This document shows positions 7,705 through 15,696 of a DNA stretch of 64,000 nt, in pieces; the stretch's first letter is position 1, and each line of letters opens with the position of its first letter. The position numbers were made by a program, and so were the translations under genes. A model generated the notes under the pieces. The model saw only the letters and a list, made by a program, of their open reading frames with translations, was not told the DNA's origin and made no database searches. This stretch comes from Qipengyuania sphaerica (GTDB lineage: Bacteria; Pseudomonadota; Alphaproteobacteria; Sphingomonadales; Sphingomonadaceae), in the NCBI RefSeq assembly GCF_019711595.1, contig NZ_JAIGNR010000001.1, positions 62,001 to 126,000 of the forward strand, read 5' to 3'.

Positions 7705-7791
7705 GAATCATCCCCCCTTGCCTTCGATTCGCAGTCATGATTCCCTATATGAGTCGCTGAACACGAACGCCGGAGACACTATATGTCGTTG
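7705..7791 (+). promoter_or_regulatory. nrdB control region: GANTC cluster and NrdR-like boxes
   Basis: Four GANTC sites occur within 51 bp (7705, 7726, 7739, 7751). The box ACACTATATGTCGTTG at 7776-7791 matches the NrdR consensus well, and its left half recurs 34 bp upstream (7742-7757). The downstream box contains the nrdB start codon (7783-7785). Spacing between paired NrdR boxes is usually given as about 31-32 bp, so the 34-bp offset weakens the NrdR reading. The nrdA promoter shows the same 34-bp offset. Confidence 0.45.
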
Positions 7792-8841
7792 CTCGAAGCC
7801 AGAAAGACCTACAAGCCCTTCGAATATCCCTGGGCCTATGAGTTCTGGAAGCGCCAGCAGCAGATCCACTGGATGCCGGAAGAAGTGCCGCTGGGCGAAG
7901 ACTGCCGCGACTGGGCGCAGAAGCTGACCGAGCACGAGCGCAACCTGCTCACCCAGATCTTCCGCTTCTTCACCCAGGCCGATGTCGAGGTGCAGGATTG
8001 CTATCACGACAAATACGGCCGCGTGTTCAAGCCGACCGAAGTGAAGATGATGCTCACCGCCTTCTCCAACATGGAGACGGTGCACATCGCGGCCTACAGC
8101 CATCTGCTCGACACGATCGGCATGCCCGAAAGCGAATATTCCGCCTTCCTCGAATATGAGGAAATGGCCGACAAGCACAATTACATGCAGCAGTTCGGCG
8201 TCGACAGCGACGAGGACATCGCCCGCACGCTCGCCATGTTCGGCGCGTTTACCGAAGGCATGCAGCTCTTCGCCAGCTTTGCCATGCTGATGAACTTCCC
8301 GCGCTTCAACAAGATGAAGGGCATGGGCCAGATCGTCAGCTGGTCGGTGCGCGACGAGAGCCTGCACTGCGAAGGCATCATCCGTATGTTCCACGAGTTC
8401 GTGCGCGAGCGCGACTGCCTGACCAAGGCGGTCAAGGAAGACATCATCGACATCTGCCAGAAGACGGTGCGGCTGGAAGACAACTTCATCGACCTCGCCT
8501 TCGAGATGGGTCCCGTGTCCGGCATGACGGCGAAGGATATCAAGAAGTATATCCGCTACATCGCCGACTGGCGCCTGGGGCAGCTGAACCTCGACCCGAT
8601 CTACATGGTCGACGACCACCCGCTCCCCTGGCTCGCCCCGCTCCTTAACGGTGTGGAGCACGCCAACTTCTTCGAAACCCGCGCGACCGAGTATTCGAAG
8701 GGCGCGACCAAGGGCAACTGGAACGACGTGTGGTCGAGCTTCGACAAGCGCCAGAAAGCCAAGGCCGCGAACGAGGAAGAGGCCGAGACCGACGGCCCGG
8801 GCCTGTTCGAGGACGGCGAGGGGGCTGTGGCTGCGGAGTAG
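7783..8841 (+). CDS. nrdB: ribonucleoside-diphosphate reductase, beta subunit
   Basis: Radical-generating small subunit of class I ribonucleotide reductase, 352 residues, partner of NrdA. The di-metal ligands are visible: Asp67, Glu98, His101, Glu158, Glu192 and His195. Tyr105 is four residues after His101, the position of the stable tyrosyl radical, so it is not a tyrosine-less subclass. No ATP-cone is present at the N-terminus. The acidic tail ends G-P-G-L-F-E-D-G and contains no tyrosine after the E-Y-S-K motif. GGAG seven bases before ATG. Encoded 3.3 kb from nrdA with its own promoter, 27 bp from the convergent nuclease gene. Confidence 0.97.
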   Translation: MSLLEARKTYKPFEYPWAYEFWKRQQQIHWMPEEVPLGEDCRDWAQKLTEHERNLLTQIFRFFTQADVEVQDCYHDKYGRVFKPTEVKMMLTAFSNMETVHIAAYSHLLDTIGMPESEYSAFLEYEEMADKHNYMQQFGVDSDEDIARTLAMFGAFTEGMQLFASFAMLMNFPRFNKMKGMGQIVSWSVRDESLHCEGIIRMFHEFVRERDCLTKAVKEDIIDICQKTVRLEDNFIDLAFEMGPVSGMTAKDIKKYIRYIADWRLGQLNLDPIYMVDDHPLPWLAPLLNGVEHANFFETRATEYSKGATKGNWNDVWSSFDKRQKAKAANEEEAETDGPGLFEDGEGAVAAE

Positions 8842-8868
8842 GCTGTCGGGGCGAAAAACAACAGCCCC

Positions 8869-9468
8869 TCAACACCACTCGCGCTTCTGCGCGCCCCAAC
8901 CCATTTCCTCGGCCAGTCCCGCAGCGATCATGTGCTCCGCCAGCAATTCCTCGCCCCGCCGCGCTTCGCGTAATTCGCGGCCGTAGCGGTCGTAGGGTGG
9001 CTCGGAGCCGCCGGTCCAGCTGAAGCGGCCCTTGATCAGCCAGGTAAGTAGGGCATCGCGCGCCTGCATCGCCTTGGCGCGCTCGGCATCGCAGGGGCCG
9101 TCCATCTCGGGCGCATCGTAGCCGGTCAGCCGCACGCGGCGCTTGCCGATGGCCACCGTGTCGCCGTCGATCACGCAAGGCGCACCCCATTCCTGCTCGG
9201 GGCAGAGGCGAAAGTCCAAGGCGACCTCGACCAGTTGCTCAGGATGTTCCGGCTCGCGCAGGCGGTCGCCGAGGATCAACCAGAGCGTGACCAGCACGAC
9301 CAGCAGCACCCACGGGGCAGATTTCTTGAAGGCCTGCCACCGGCCATGCCCGCCACCGCGCCGCCGCCTGCCAGCCGTCCACTTCGCATTGCGAACCTTT
9401 GGCCGGTTGGGCTTCGGCTTGCGGCGATAGGCAGGAAGGCGGGGCTTGCGCGGCATGGCCCTTTGCAT
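8869..9468 (-). CDS. membrane-anchored thermonuclease (SNase-like)
   Basis: 199 residues. The N-terminus is very basic (R/K-rich, about 50 residues), followed by one transmembrane segment (W-V-L-L-V-V-L-V-T-L-W-L-I-L) and a staphylococcal-nuclease-like OB fold. The conserved V-I-D-G-D-T-V, the R-V-R-L-T-G-Y-D-A-P-E loop with catalytic Arg, and D-R-Y-G-R-E-L are present. It should cleave nucleic acid phosphodiesters in the periplasm in a Ca2+-dependent way. I start at the ATG at 9468, which has GGAG seven bases upstream; a Met at 9507 lacks a ribosome site. It is divergent from the DUF1294/excalibur gene. Confidence 0.85.
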   Translation of the reverse strand: MQRAMPRKPRLPAYRRKPKPNRPKVRNAKWTAGRRRRGGGHGRWQAFKKSAPWVLLVVLVTLWLILGDRLREPEHPEQLVEVALDFRLCPEQEWGAPCVIDGDTVAIGKRRVRLTGYDAPEMDGPCDAERAKAMQARDALLTWLIKGRFSWTGGSEPPYDRYGRELREARRGEELLAEHMIAAGLAEEMGWGAQKREWC

Positions 9469-9531
9469 AGTCCCGCTCCATGGTAAGTGGAACTGCAGTG
9501 ATCCCAATGATATGGCTTGCGCCGGTCTTTC

Positions 9532-9540
9532 GGGGGGGGG
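9532..9540 (+). repeat. G9 homopolymer at the ribosome site
   Basis: Nine consecutive G at 9532-9540 run directly into AGG and the ATG at 9546. The tract forms part of the Shine-Dalgarno region of the DUF1294/excalibur gene. Such tracts can slip in replication or sequencing. Confidence 0.7.
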
Positions 9541-9545
9541 AGGCG

Positions 9546-10019
9546 ATGGTCGAATTGCTGGTCTATTACCTGATCGCCGTGAACCTTGGCGGATTTGTAG
9601 CCTTCGGGCTGGACAAGGAATTTGCCGAAACAGGCTCGTGGCGGATCAGCGAAACTACGCTGCTGGCATTCGCATTCCTCGGCGGCTGGCTGGGGGTGCT
9701 CGCCGGACGGAAAGTGTTCCGCCACAAGACGCGCAAGCAAGGCTTCGGCAGGGTGCTAGTGAGAGTTTTCGCAGCGCAAATGGTCTTGGTGGTAATGCTC
9801 GGCCTGTTCATCTGGAATCTCTCCACAACGCCCGGCAACATTCTTTTCGAATCCGAGGAGGAGACTGCCGCGCGGCTCGCTATCGAACGCTCTGTCACTT
9901 ACGAGGGCTGCAACGAGGTTCGCGCACAGGGCAAGGCACCGCTTTACCGCGGGCAGCCCGGCTACGGGGAGCATATGGACGGCGATGGAGACGGCATAGC
10001 CTGCGAGCCGTACCGCTGA
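9546..10019 (+). CDS. DUF1294 membrane protein with excalibur Ca-binding tail
   Basis: 157 residues. The N-terminal two-thirds has three hydrophobic segments and the DUF1294 look (A-F-G-L-D-K, then R-I-S-E-T-T-L-L, G-G-W-L-G, R-H-K-T-R-K). The C-terminus is an excalibur domain: C-N-E-V-R-A-Q-G-K-A-P-L-Y, then the Ca-binding D-G-D-G-D-G-I-A-C-E. Excalibur domains are extracellular in other families and are often linked to SNase domains; here the SNase gene is the divergent neighbour. The start at 9546 follows GGGGAGG; the frame is open back to 9480 but without a ribosome site. Confidence 0.85.
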   Translation: MVELLVYYLIAVNLGGFVAFGLDKEFAETGSWRISETTLLAFAFLGGWLGVLAGRKVFRHKTRKQGFGRVLVRVFAAQMVLVVMLGLFIWNLSTTPGNILFESEEETAARLAIERSVTYEGCNEVRAQGKAPLYRGQPGYGEHMDGDGDGIACEPYR

Positions 10020-10085
10020 AGCGCAGCAGCATGCTTTCCTACTCGCAGCTGCGCGTGCCAGACTGCTCGCATGGCCACACCAAAA

Positions 10086-10114
10086 CGGCCCGCATCCCCT
10101 CCGGACGCGGGCCG
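10086..10114. terminator. bidirectional hairpin between convergent genes
   Basis: CGGCCCGC (10086-10093) pairs with GCGGGCCG (10107-10114), with an inner TCC/GGA extension. ATTTGT follows on plus and TTTTGG on minus. Two weaker hairpins follow in the same gap: TGGCGG/CCGCCA near 10122-10143 and GGAGTGC/GCACTCC at 10173-10193. Confidence 0.6.
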
Positions 10115-10204
10115 ATTTGTATCTGGCGGGATTTTGTCCGCCAAGGGTATGGTCCATGTGTTCTATCCTGTCGGAGTGCGCGGGTGGCACTCCAACCGGA
10201 CGGG

Positions 10205-10660
10205 TCAGAAGCCCAGCGTCTGCGGATTGGGCATCGGCTCGCGCCTCTGGGCGCGCATCAGGCTGAAGACGCTGCGCGCGCCGAACCAGATCGCGATAAG
10301 CGGGAACAGCAGGATGCCGATGAAGATCACGCTCAGCACCATCGCCACGATCCCGGCGAGGAAGGAGAACCAGAAGGTCCGGATGAGGTAGGTGTAATGC
10401 GAGGCCACCCACGCTTCCTCGTTGCGGTCGCCCTGCCAGACATGGGCGAGCACCACGCCGATGAGGCCGGTGATGCCGGTCAGGAAGCTGGCGAGGTAGA
10501 GGATGGCAATGATCGTCGGCTTGTTGCTGTCGAAACCCTCGGCATTCGAGCGCTGCATCTCGCGCCGCGGCGTGGCGGAGCGATCGGGGTAACTGGCACG
10601 CTGTGGTCGCTCGCCCATCTGTGCGCGGTCGCCCTCGAGGCTGTTACGGTCGTCGGTCAT
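10205..10660 (-). CDS. DUF4870-like membrane protein
   Basis: 151 residues. The first 45 are charged and disordered (M-T-D-D-R-N and an Arg-rich stretch). They are followed by an N-K-P-T-I-I-A-I-L-Y-L segment and three or four membrane spans. The W-F-S-F-L and I-G-I-L-L-F-P-L-I-A-I-W-F patterns resemble the DUF4870/Tic20-like small membrane family. The role is unknown. GGGAGAAG upstream of the ATG supports the start. It faces divergently away from the NTF2-like gene at 10773. Confidence 0.75.
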   Translation of the reverse strand: MTDDRNSLEGDRAQMGERPQRASYPDRSATPRREMQRSNAEGFDSNKPTIIAILYLASFLTGITGLIGVVLAHVWQGDRNEEAWVASHYTYLIRTFWFSFLAGIVAMVLSVIFIGILLFPLIAIWFGARSVFSLMRAQRREPMPNPQTLGF

Positions 10661-10772
10661 GTCTTCTCCCTCCCTGTCCGTTCAGCCCAGACGATACCGC
10701 GCCAGGCGCGAAAGGCAAAGCTTGACCTGCAATGCTGGTGTCTTATGGGAATACTACACTTGAGGAGATGAC

Positions 10773-11309
10773 ATGAGTCCAATTGCCGCACTCTTGCTAG
10801 CGCAGACCGCCGTCGCCGATACGCCGCCTCCCATGCCGACCGGCGAGGACATGACCGCGCGCATCGAGGCCAATGACGCGCAGCTATTCTGGGGCTTCTT
10901 CGAAGGCTGCGATCCGGACGCGGTGGCAGCGCTGCTCCATCCCGACTATCGCATGGTGCACGACCTTGGCGGCCTCGTCTTCGATAGTGCCGATGCAATC
11001 GTGAACAGCTCGCGCGAGGATTGCGCCAGGCGCCAGCCGGGCGGCGAAAACGAGGGGTACAGGAACCGGCGCCTGCTCGTCCCGGGCAGCCGCACGATCA
11101 AGCCGCTCGGTAAATGGGGCGCGCTCGAGGAAGCGCATCACACCTTCCACGAATGGCGCGGCGAGGATATCGGCTGGGTCCAGACCGGCGGCGGGCGATA
11201 CTTGCATGTCTGGCAGTGGATGCCCGGCGAAAGGCGCTTCCGCCTGCTGGAAAGCCTCAGCCTCGATCACGGCCCCGCGCCGCAATACCCGCCCGAGGGC
11301 GCGAAGTAG
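10773..11309 (+). CDS. exported NTF2-like (DUF4440-type) protein
   Basis: 178 residues with a short signal peptide (M-S-P-I-A-A-L-L-L-A-Q, cleavage after T-A-V-A-D-like). It continues with an NTF2/SnoaL-like alpha+beta cone: E-A-N-D-A-Q-L-F-W-G-F-F-E-G-C, then L-L-H-P-D-Y-R-M-V-H, and a C-terminal W-Q-W-M strand. DUF4440 proteins bind or convert small molecules in many contexts; no active site can be named. GAGGAG nine bases before the ATG gives the start. It is convergent with the lipoprotein gene, three bases apart, and is probably periplasmic. Confidence 0.65.
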   Translation: MSPIAALLLAQTAVADTPPPMPTGEDMTARIEANDAQLFWGFFEGCDPDAVAALLHPDYRMVHDLGGLVFDSADAIVNSSREDCARRQPGGENEGYRNRRLLVPGSRTIKPLGKWGALEEAHHTFHEWRGEDIGWVQTGGGRYLHVWQWMPGERRFRLLESLSLDHGPAPQYPPEGAK

Positions 11310-11312
11310 GTC

Positions 11313-11951
11313 TCACTCCCAGCCCCAGGCAGCGGGCGGCGGGGCGACGGGCTTGGTCGCGTCGAACTCGACGCGGAACAGGCGGGTCGGATCGTTGCGG
11401 CGGGTCAGCTGGTAGGCGAAACGCGCGCCTCTCGCGCCAGCCGGGTCGACCTCGACGCGCCAGACATTGGTGAGCGAGGCATCCAGCCCCTCGCGTTCGA
11501 ACAGCGCGATCGAATAGGCATCGACGGGGAAGTCCTGCACCCGCGCGGTCCCGGCCGACAGCGTGTCGCCGCCATACTGGGTGACCGCGTCCTCCTCGCC
11601 ATCCTCGTGGCGGTGATCGTGCTTGAGGCGCAGGCCGTCGGCGCTGCGGGTGACGATCCAGGTTCGGCTCCGGTCCCATACGGGCTCGTCGGCGGCTCCG
11701 AAATCCATGGTGTGGAAGGCGATGGCGGTGCGCGTGTCGCTGCACTCGGCCCAATGCGCGACCAGCCGGCGCTGCGGGAATGAAGCATCGCGCGCATCAC
11801 TGCTGGCAAGCTTCCCGTCATAGGCCTTGCCGCAATGGCTCTGCAGCGCCTCCCAGAAGGCTTGCTGCGATGCTGGCAAGGCAGGGATGTCGGGAGCCGA
11901 AGCGCAGGCGGCGAGCGGCAGGGCGGCAAGGATCGTGAATGCTGTTTTCAT
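11313..11951 (-). CDS. putative lipoprotein, unknown function
   Basis: 212 residues. The signal sequence [16 protein letters not shown] ends in a lipobox with Cys16, so it should be lipidated and membrane-anchored. The mature part has [12 protein letters not shown] near the start and an F-H-T-M-D-F strand. A His/Asp stretch (H-D-H-R-H-E-D-G) might bind metal. The family is not recognised with confidence. It ends three bases from the convergent gene at 10773-11309 and starts 75 bp from argB on the other strand. Confidence 0.7.
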   Translation of the reverse strand: MKTAFTILAALPLAACASAPDIPALPASQQAFWEALQSHCGKAYDGKLASSDARDASFPQRRLVAHWAECSDTRTAIAFHTMDFGAADEPVWDRSRTWIVTRSADGLRLKHDHRHEDGEEDAVTQYGGDTLSAGTARVQDFPVDAYSIALFEREGLDASLTNVWRVEVDPAGARGARFAYQLTRRNDPTRLFRVEFDATKPVAPPPAAWGWE

Positions 11952-12026
11952 TGCACCTGCCTAGCGCAGCTATGCGCGCGCGAACAGACGATAGGCTTTC
12001 CCACAGGCGGAGGGGAAGCTAGTGCA

Positions 12027-12947
12027 ATGGCCCAACAGGGAAACGAAAGCACAGGCATGGATTTGAGCGACGCCAGCACCAAGGCACAGACCCTCATCGA
12101 GGCGCTGCCCTATTTCCAGCGCTATGCGGGCAAGAGCTTCGTCGTGAAATACGGCGGCAACGCCATGGGCGACGAGGATGCCGCGCGCGAGTTCGCCGAG
12201 GACGTGGTGCTGCTGAAGGCGGTGGGCATCAACCCGGTGGTGGTCCATGGCGGCGGCCCGCAGATCGGCGCGATGCTGGAGAAGCTGGGCGTGGAAACGC
12301 GCTTCGTCGACGGGCTGCGGGTGACCGACAAGGCGACGGCGGAAGTGGCCGAGATGGTCCTCTCCGGCGCCATCAACAAGGCGATCGTAGGTTCGATCGC
12401 GCGTGCGGGCGGCAAGGCGGTCGGCATTTCGGGCAAGGACGGCGGGCTGGTAACCGCGCGCAAGGTCGAACGGACGACGAAGGACCCGGAAAGCCATATC
12501 GAAAAGGCGCTCGATCTCGGCTTCGTGGGCGAGCCCAGCGCGGTCGACACGACGATCATCGAGACGGCGACGGCAGCGGGCATGATCCCCGTCATCGCGC
12601 CTATCGGCACGGGCGAGGACGGCCACACCTACAATATCAATGCCGATACGATGGCCGGCGCGCTGGCCTCGGCACTGGGCGCGGCAAGGCTGTTGCTGCT
12701 GACCGATGTCGATGGCGTGCTCGACAAAAAGGGCAATCTGCTCACCGACCTTACCCCGGCCGATATCGCTGCCCTGCGCGAAGACGGGACGATCAGCGGC
12801 GGGATGATCCCCAAGCTGGAAACCTGCGTCACCGCTGTCGAGGCCGGCTGCGAGGCGGCGGTGGTGCTCGACGGGCGCGTGCCGCATGCCATGCTGCTCG
12901 AATTCTTCACCGCGCGCGGCGCAGGGACCTTGATAAGCGCAAGCTAG
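12027..12947 (+). CDS. argB: acetylglutamate kinase
   Basis: Second step of arginine synthesis: ATP-dependent phosphorylation of N-acetyl-L-glutamate in the cytoplasm. 306 residues, usual length. Amino-acid-kinase motifs are complete: [23 protein letters not shown], the Y-N-I-N-A-D-T substrate loop, L-L-L-T-D-V-D-G-V, and G-G-M-I-P-K-L near the C-terminus. The frame is open from 11835, but the ATG at 12027 follows GGAGGGG and begins the conserved region after a short polar lead. The signature of arginine-inhibited forms (an extra N-terminal helix) may be present in residues 11-30. Confidence 0.95.
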   Translation: MAQQGNESTGMDLSDASTKAQTLIEALPYFQRYAGKSFVVKYGGNAMGDEDAAREFAEDVVLLKAVGINPVVVHGGGPQIGAMLEKLGVETRFVDGLRVTDKATAEVAEMVLSGAINKAIVGSIARAGGKAVGISGKDGGLVTARKVERTTKDPESHIEKALDLGFVGEPSAVDTTIIETATAAGMIPVIAPIGTGEDGHTYNINADTMAGALASALGAARLLLLTDVDGVLDKKGNLLTDLTPADIAALREDGTISGGMIPKLETCVTAVEAGCEAAVVLDGRVPHAMLLEFFTARGAGTLISAS

Positions 12948-13025
12948 GGGTGGCGGGGAACGCAGGCCTTTAGTAGAGGCCGATCAACGGGACTGCCAAA
13001 GCTCATCAAACGGGGTGCGACCCAA

Positions 13026-13310
13026 GTGCTGATTACCCTCTACGAAATCATCGCGATGATCACGAATGTCTTCGTGATGCTGATCATCATCCAGTTCATC
13101 ATCGGCCTGCTGTTCGCCTTCAACGTGGTGGGCCGCAACGAATTCCTGATGGCGGTCTATGATGCCATCAACAGGCTGGTCGACCCGATCCTGCGGCCGA
13201 TCCGCAACCTCATGCCGAACACCGGCGCGATGGACTTCTCGCCGCTCGTCCTGATCATCCTGCTCAACATCGTGCTGATCGTGTTGCGCAACATCATCTA
13301 CTCCGTATGA
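13026..13310 (+). CDS. YggT family membrane protein
   Basis: 94 residues, two transmembrane helices (about 8-30 and 68-90). Between them is the family loop with [13 protein letters not shown]. YggT proteins are implicated in osmotic tolerance, and some members in cell-division or ion homeostasis. The start is GTG at 13026. Its stop overlaps the folD start as ATGA, so the two are translationally coupled. It is the first gene of a yggT-folD-lipoprotein-marC run. Confidence 0.85.
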   Translation: MLITLYEIIAMITNVFVMLIIIQFIIGLLFAFNVVGRNEFLMAVYDAINRLVDPILRPIRNLMPNTGAMDFSPLVLIILLNIVLIVLRNIIYSV

Positions 13311-14200
13311 CCGCCGAACGGATCGACGGGAAGGCCTTCGCCGCCGGCCTGCGCGAGCGGGTCGGTGCGCATGCGGGCAAGTTCGCCTCGGCAACGGGGC
13401 GCAAGGCCGGCCTCGCGGTCGTGCTGGTGGGCGAGGACCCGGCGAGCCAGGTCTATGTGCGCAGCAAGCACAAGGCGACGGTGGAAGCGGGCATGGAAAG
13501 CTTCGAGCACCGGCTGCCTGCCGAAACCAGCGAGCTCGAACTGCTCAAGCTGGTCGAACAGCTGAACGCGGACGAAGCGGTCGACGGCATCCTCGTCCAG
13601 CTTCCCTTGCCCGGCCATCTCGACGAACAGGCGGTTATCGGCGCGATCAGTCCGGACAAGGACGTCGATGGCTTCCACGTCACCAACGCCGGTCGCCTCG
13701 CGGTGGGGCAGAGCGGCTTTGTGCCCTGCACGCCGCTGGGCTGCATGATGCTGCTCACCGACCGGCTGGGCGATCTGTCGGGCCTCGAGGCAGTCGTGAT
13801 CGGCCGCTCGAACATCGTCGGCAAGCCGATGGCGCAGCTGCTGCTCGACGCCAATGCCACCGTAACCATCGCGCATAGCCGCACCAAGGATTTGCCCGCA
13901 GTGGTCAAGCGCGCCGATATCGTCGTCGCCGCCGTAGGCCGTGCCGAAATGGTCAAGGCCGAATGGCTCAAGGACGGCGCGACCGTCATCGATGTCGGCA
14001 TCAACCGCCTCCCGCCTGCAGAGGGCGAAGAGAAGGGCCGGCTGGTCGGCGATGTCGACTATGCGGGCGCCGAAGGTGTGGCGAGTGCGATCACACCCGT
14101 GCCCGGCGGCGTGGGGCCGATGACGATTGCCGTCCTGCTGCGAAACACTCTGGTGGCTGCCTACCGCAACGCCGGTCTCGAAGTTCCGGAGGGGCTGTAA
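13307..14200 (+). CDS. folD: bifunctional methylenetetrahydrofolate dehydrogenase/cyclohydrolase
   Basis: Interconverts 5,10-methylene-, 5,10-methenyl- and 10-formyl-tetrahydrofolate using NADP, for one-carbon supply to purines and formyl-Met. 297 residues. Seen: Y-V-R-S-K-H-K-A with the catalytic Lys, [15 protein letters not shown], the NADP site G-R-S-N-I-V-G-K-P, and [10 protein letters not shown]. It overlaps yggT by four bases. The next gene begins at the base after its stop. Confidence 0.97.
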   Translation: MTAERIDGKAFAAGLRERVGAHAGKFASATGRKAGLAVVLVGEDPASQVYVRSKHKATVEAGMESFEHRLPAETSELELLKLVEQLNADEAVDGILVQLPLPGHLDEQAVIGAISPDKDVDGFHVTNAGRLAVGQSGFVPCTPLGCMMLLTDRLGDLSGLEAVVIGRSNIVGKPMAQLLLDANATVTIAHSRTKDLPAVVKRADIVVAAVGRAEMVKAEWLKDGATVIDVGINRLPPAEGEEKGRLVGDVDYAGAEGVASAITPVPGGVGPMTIAVLLRNTLVAAYRNAGLEVPEGL

Positions 14201-14872
14201 ATGTATCGAGCGATCCTTGCTGCGACCATGGTCCTGGGGCTTGCCGCCTGCACGGCAGGCCCGCGCGAGCGCTACGGGCGCTTCATCCAGCCGGTCGCCA
14301 ATCCGGGCAAGGTCGTGGCGACGGAAATCGCCTTCGCCCGCGCCGCGCAGGAGGACGGGCAGTGGACCGCTTTCGCCGAATATGCTGCCGACGGTGGCCT
14401 GTTGTTCGGGCGCAATGGCGCGATCGAAGCCAAGCCCTGGCTGAAGACACAGACCGATCCGCCCGCCGCCGTGGCATGGGAACCGCACCGCGTTTGGTCG
14501 AGCTGCGATGGCTCGCTTGCCGTAACGCAAGGGGGTTTCGTTGATCCCGACGGGCAGGTCGGGACTTTCAACACGGTGTGGCGACGCCAGAGCGACGGCG
14601 AGTACCGCTGGGTATTCGATTTCGGTTATCCTGAGGAGGAGGCGCCGGAGAAGCCCGAGATGATCGCGTCGAAGGTGGCAGACTGCGATGCGCGCCTCGC
14701 CTCTCCCGAAGTTCCTCAAGGGGCAGCGATGGCGACGTCGCTTGATGGCACGCTGGCGTGGAGCTTCCATCTCGTCGGCGAGGGCGAGCGACATTACGAT
14801 GTATGGGTCGCGGGCGACGAAGGCTGGGAACAGGTCGTCGACGTCGCGCTTGCCGCTGACAGGCCGCAATGA
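14201..14872 (+). CDS. putative lipoprotein in the folD operon
   Basis: 223 residues. The signal M-Y-R-A-I-L-A-A-T-M-V-L-G-L-A-A-C gives a lipobox Cys17. The mature region E-I-A-F-A-R-A-A-Q-E-D-G-Q-W-T-A-F-A-E-Y suggests an NTF2/SnoaL-like N-terminal half; the C-terminal half is beta-rich and ends in a W-V-A-G-D strand pattern. No catalytic motif is seen. The ATG directly abuts the folD stop, and its own stop overlaps marC as ATGA, so it is co-translated within the operon. Function unknown. Confidence 0.75.
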   Translation: MYRAILAATMVLGLAACTAGPRERYGRFIQPVANPGKVVATEIAFARAAQEDGQWTAFAEYAADGGLLFGRNGAIEAKPWLKTQTDPPAAVAWEPHRVWSSCDGSLAVTQGGFVDPDGQVGTFNTVWRRQSDGEYRWVFDFGYPEEEAPEKPEMIASKVADCDARLASPEVPQGAAMATSLDGTLAWSFHLVGEGERHYDVWVAGDEGWEQVVDVALAADRPQ

Positions 14873-15492
14873 CCCAGCTTTTCCTCTCCGCCTTCATCAC
14901 GCTTTTCGTCGTGATCGACCCGCCCGGCTGCGCGCCGATTTACGCCGGACTGACCAAGGGGGCGACGCAGGCGCAGCGGCGCAACATGGCGATCCGCGCG
15001 ACCTTTATCGCGGGAATTATCCTGCTCATCTTCGCATTGTTCGGCGAGCAATTGCTGGGTGCGCTGCATATCGACCTCGACAGTTTCCGCATCGCGGGCG
15101 GGCTCATGCTGTTCTGGATCGCCTTCGAGATGGTGTTCGAAAAGCGTACCCAGCGCCGCGAGGAGCGGGCGGAGAAAGTCGCCGCCACACCCGAAGTGGA
15201 AGACGTGTCGATCTTCCCCATGGCCATCCCCATGCTGGCAGGCCCTGGCGCGATTGCGGCGATCATGCTCCTGATGAACGAGGCGGACGACCTTACGCAA
15301 ACCTTCACCGTGCTCGGTGCGCTTGCCGCAGTGCTGTTCATAACGATGCTGGCGTTGATCGCGGCAGGGCCCTTGTTGCGCCTTCTGGGCGACAAAGTGG
15401 AAGCGGCGATCACCCGCGTGCTCGGCGTGCTGCTGGCCGCGCTGGCGGCCCAGTACGTCATCGATGGCTTGCGAGGCAGTTTTAACATCTGA
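14869..15492 (+). CDS. MarC family integral membrane protein
   Basis: 207 residues, about six membrane spans. The MarC/UPF0056 signature is visible: F-V-V-I-D-P-P-G-C-A-P-I-Y in span one and F-P-M-A-I-P-M-L-A-G-P-G-A-I in the middle, the two pseudo-repeat halves. The transport substrate is unproven in this family; an old link to multiple antibiotic resistance has been withdrawn. It overlaps the lipoprotein gene by four bases and ends the operon, just before the palindromic element at 15497-15690. Confidence 0.9.
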   Translation: MTQLFLSAFITLFVVIDPPGCAPIYAGLTKGATQAQRRNMAIRATFIAGIILLIFALFGEQLLGALHIDLDSFRIAGGLMLFWIAFEMVFEKRTQRREERAEKVAATPEVEDVSIFPMAIPMLAGPGAIAAIMLLMNEADDLTQTFTVLGALAAVLFITMLALIAAGPLLRLLGDKVEAAITRVLGVLLAALAAQYVIDGLRGSFNI

Positions 15493-15496
15493 TTTG

Positions 15497-15690
15497 CGAA
15501 CCCGCCTCCGCGGGTTCGTCCTCGCTAGACGTGCAGCAAGCTGCACCCGCTGCGGGCGGGCGGTCGCCCTTGCCGGGCCTCCGCCGGCCCGGTTCCTGGT
15601 CACGGCAGTCAAAGGCCGACCGGCCGCCCGCAGGGGCCTGTAGCGAAGCGGAAGAATAGCCCCGAGGACGAACCGACGGAGGTCGGTTCG
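15497..15690. repeat. paired REP/BIME-like palindromic element
   Basis: The left end is a perfect stem-loop CGAACCCGC-CTCC-GCGGGTTCG (15497-15518) followed by TCCTCG. The right end, read on the minus strand from 15690, is CGAACCGAC-CTCC-GTCGGTTCG followed by TCCTCG. The two are near-identical modules in opposite orientation about 150 bp apart. Further GC-rich dyads lie between them. This is the architecture of REP pairs (BIMEs). It fills the gap between convergent marC and the LON-domain gene and could terminate both. Confidence 0.65.
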
Positions 15691-15696
15691 AAATAA

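Noticed and set aside
9446-10771. 441-residue plus-strand frame
   Set aside because: Crosses the DUF1294/excalibur gene in another frame, a terminator region and the antisense of the DUF4870-like gene.
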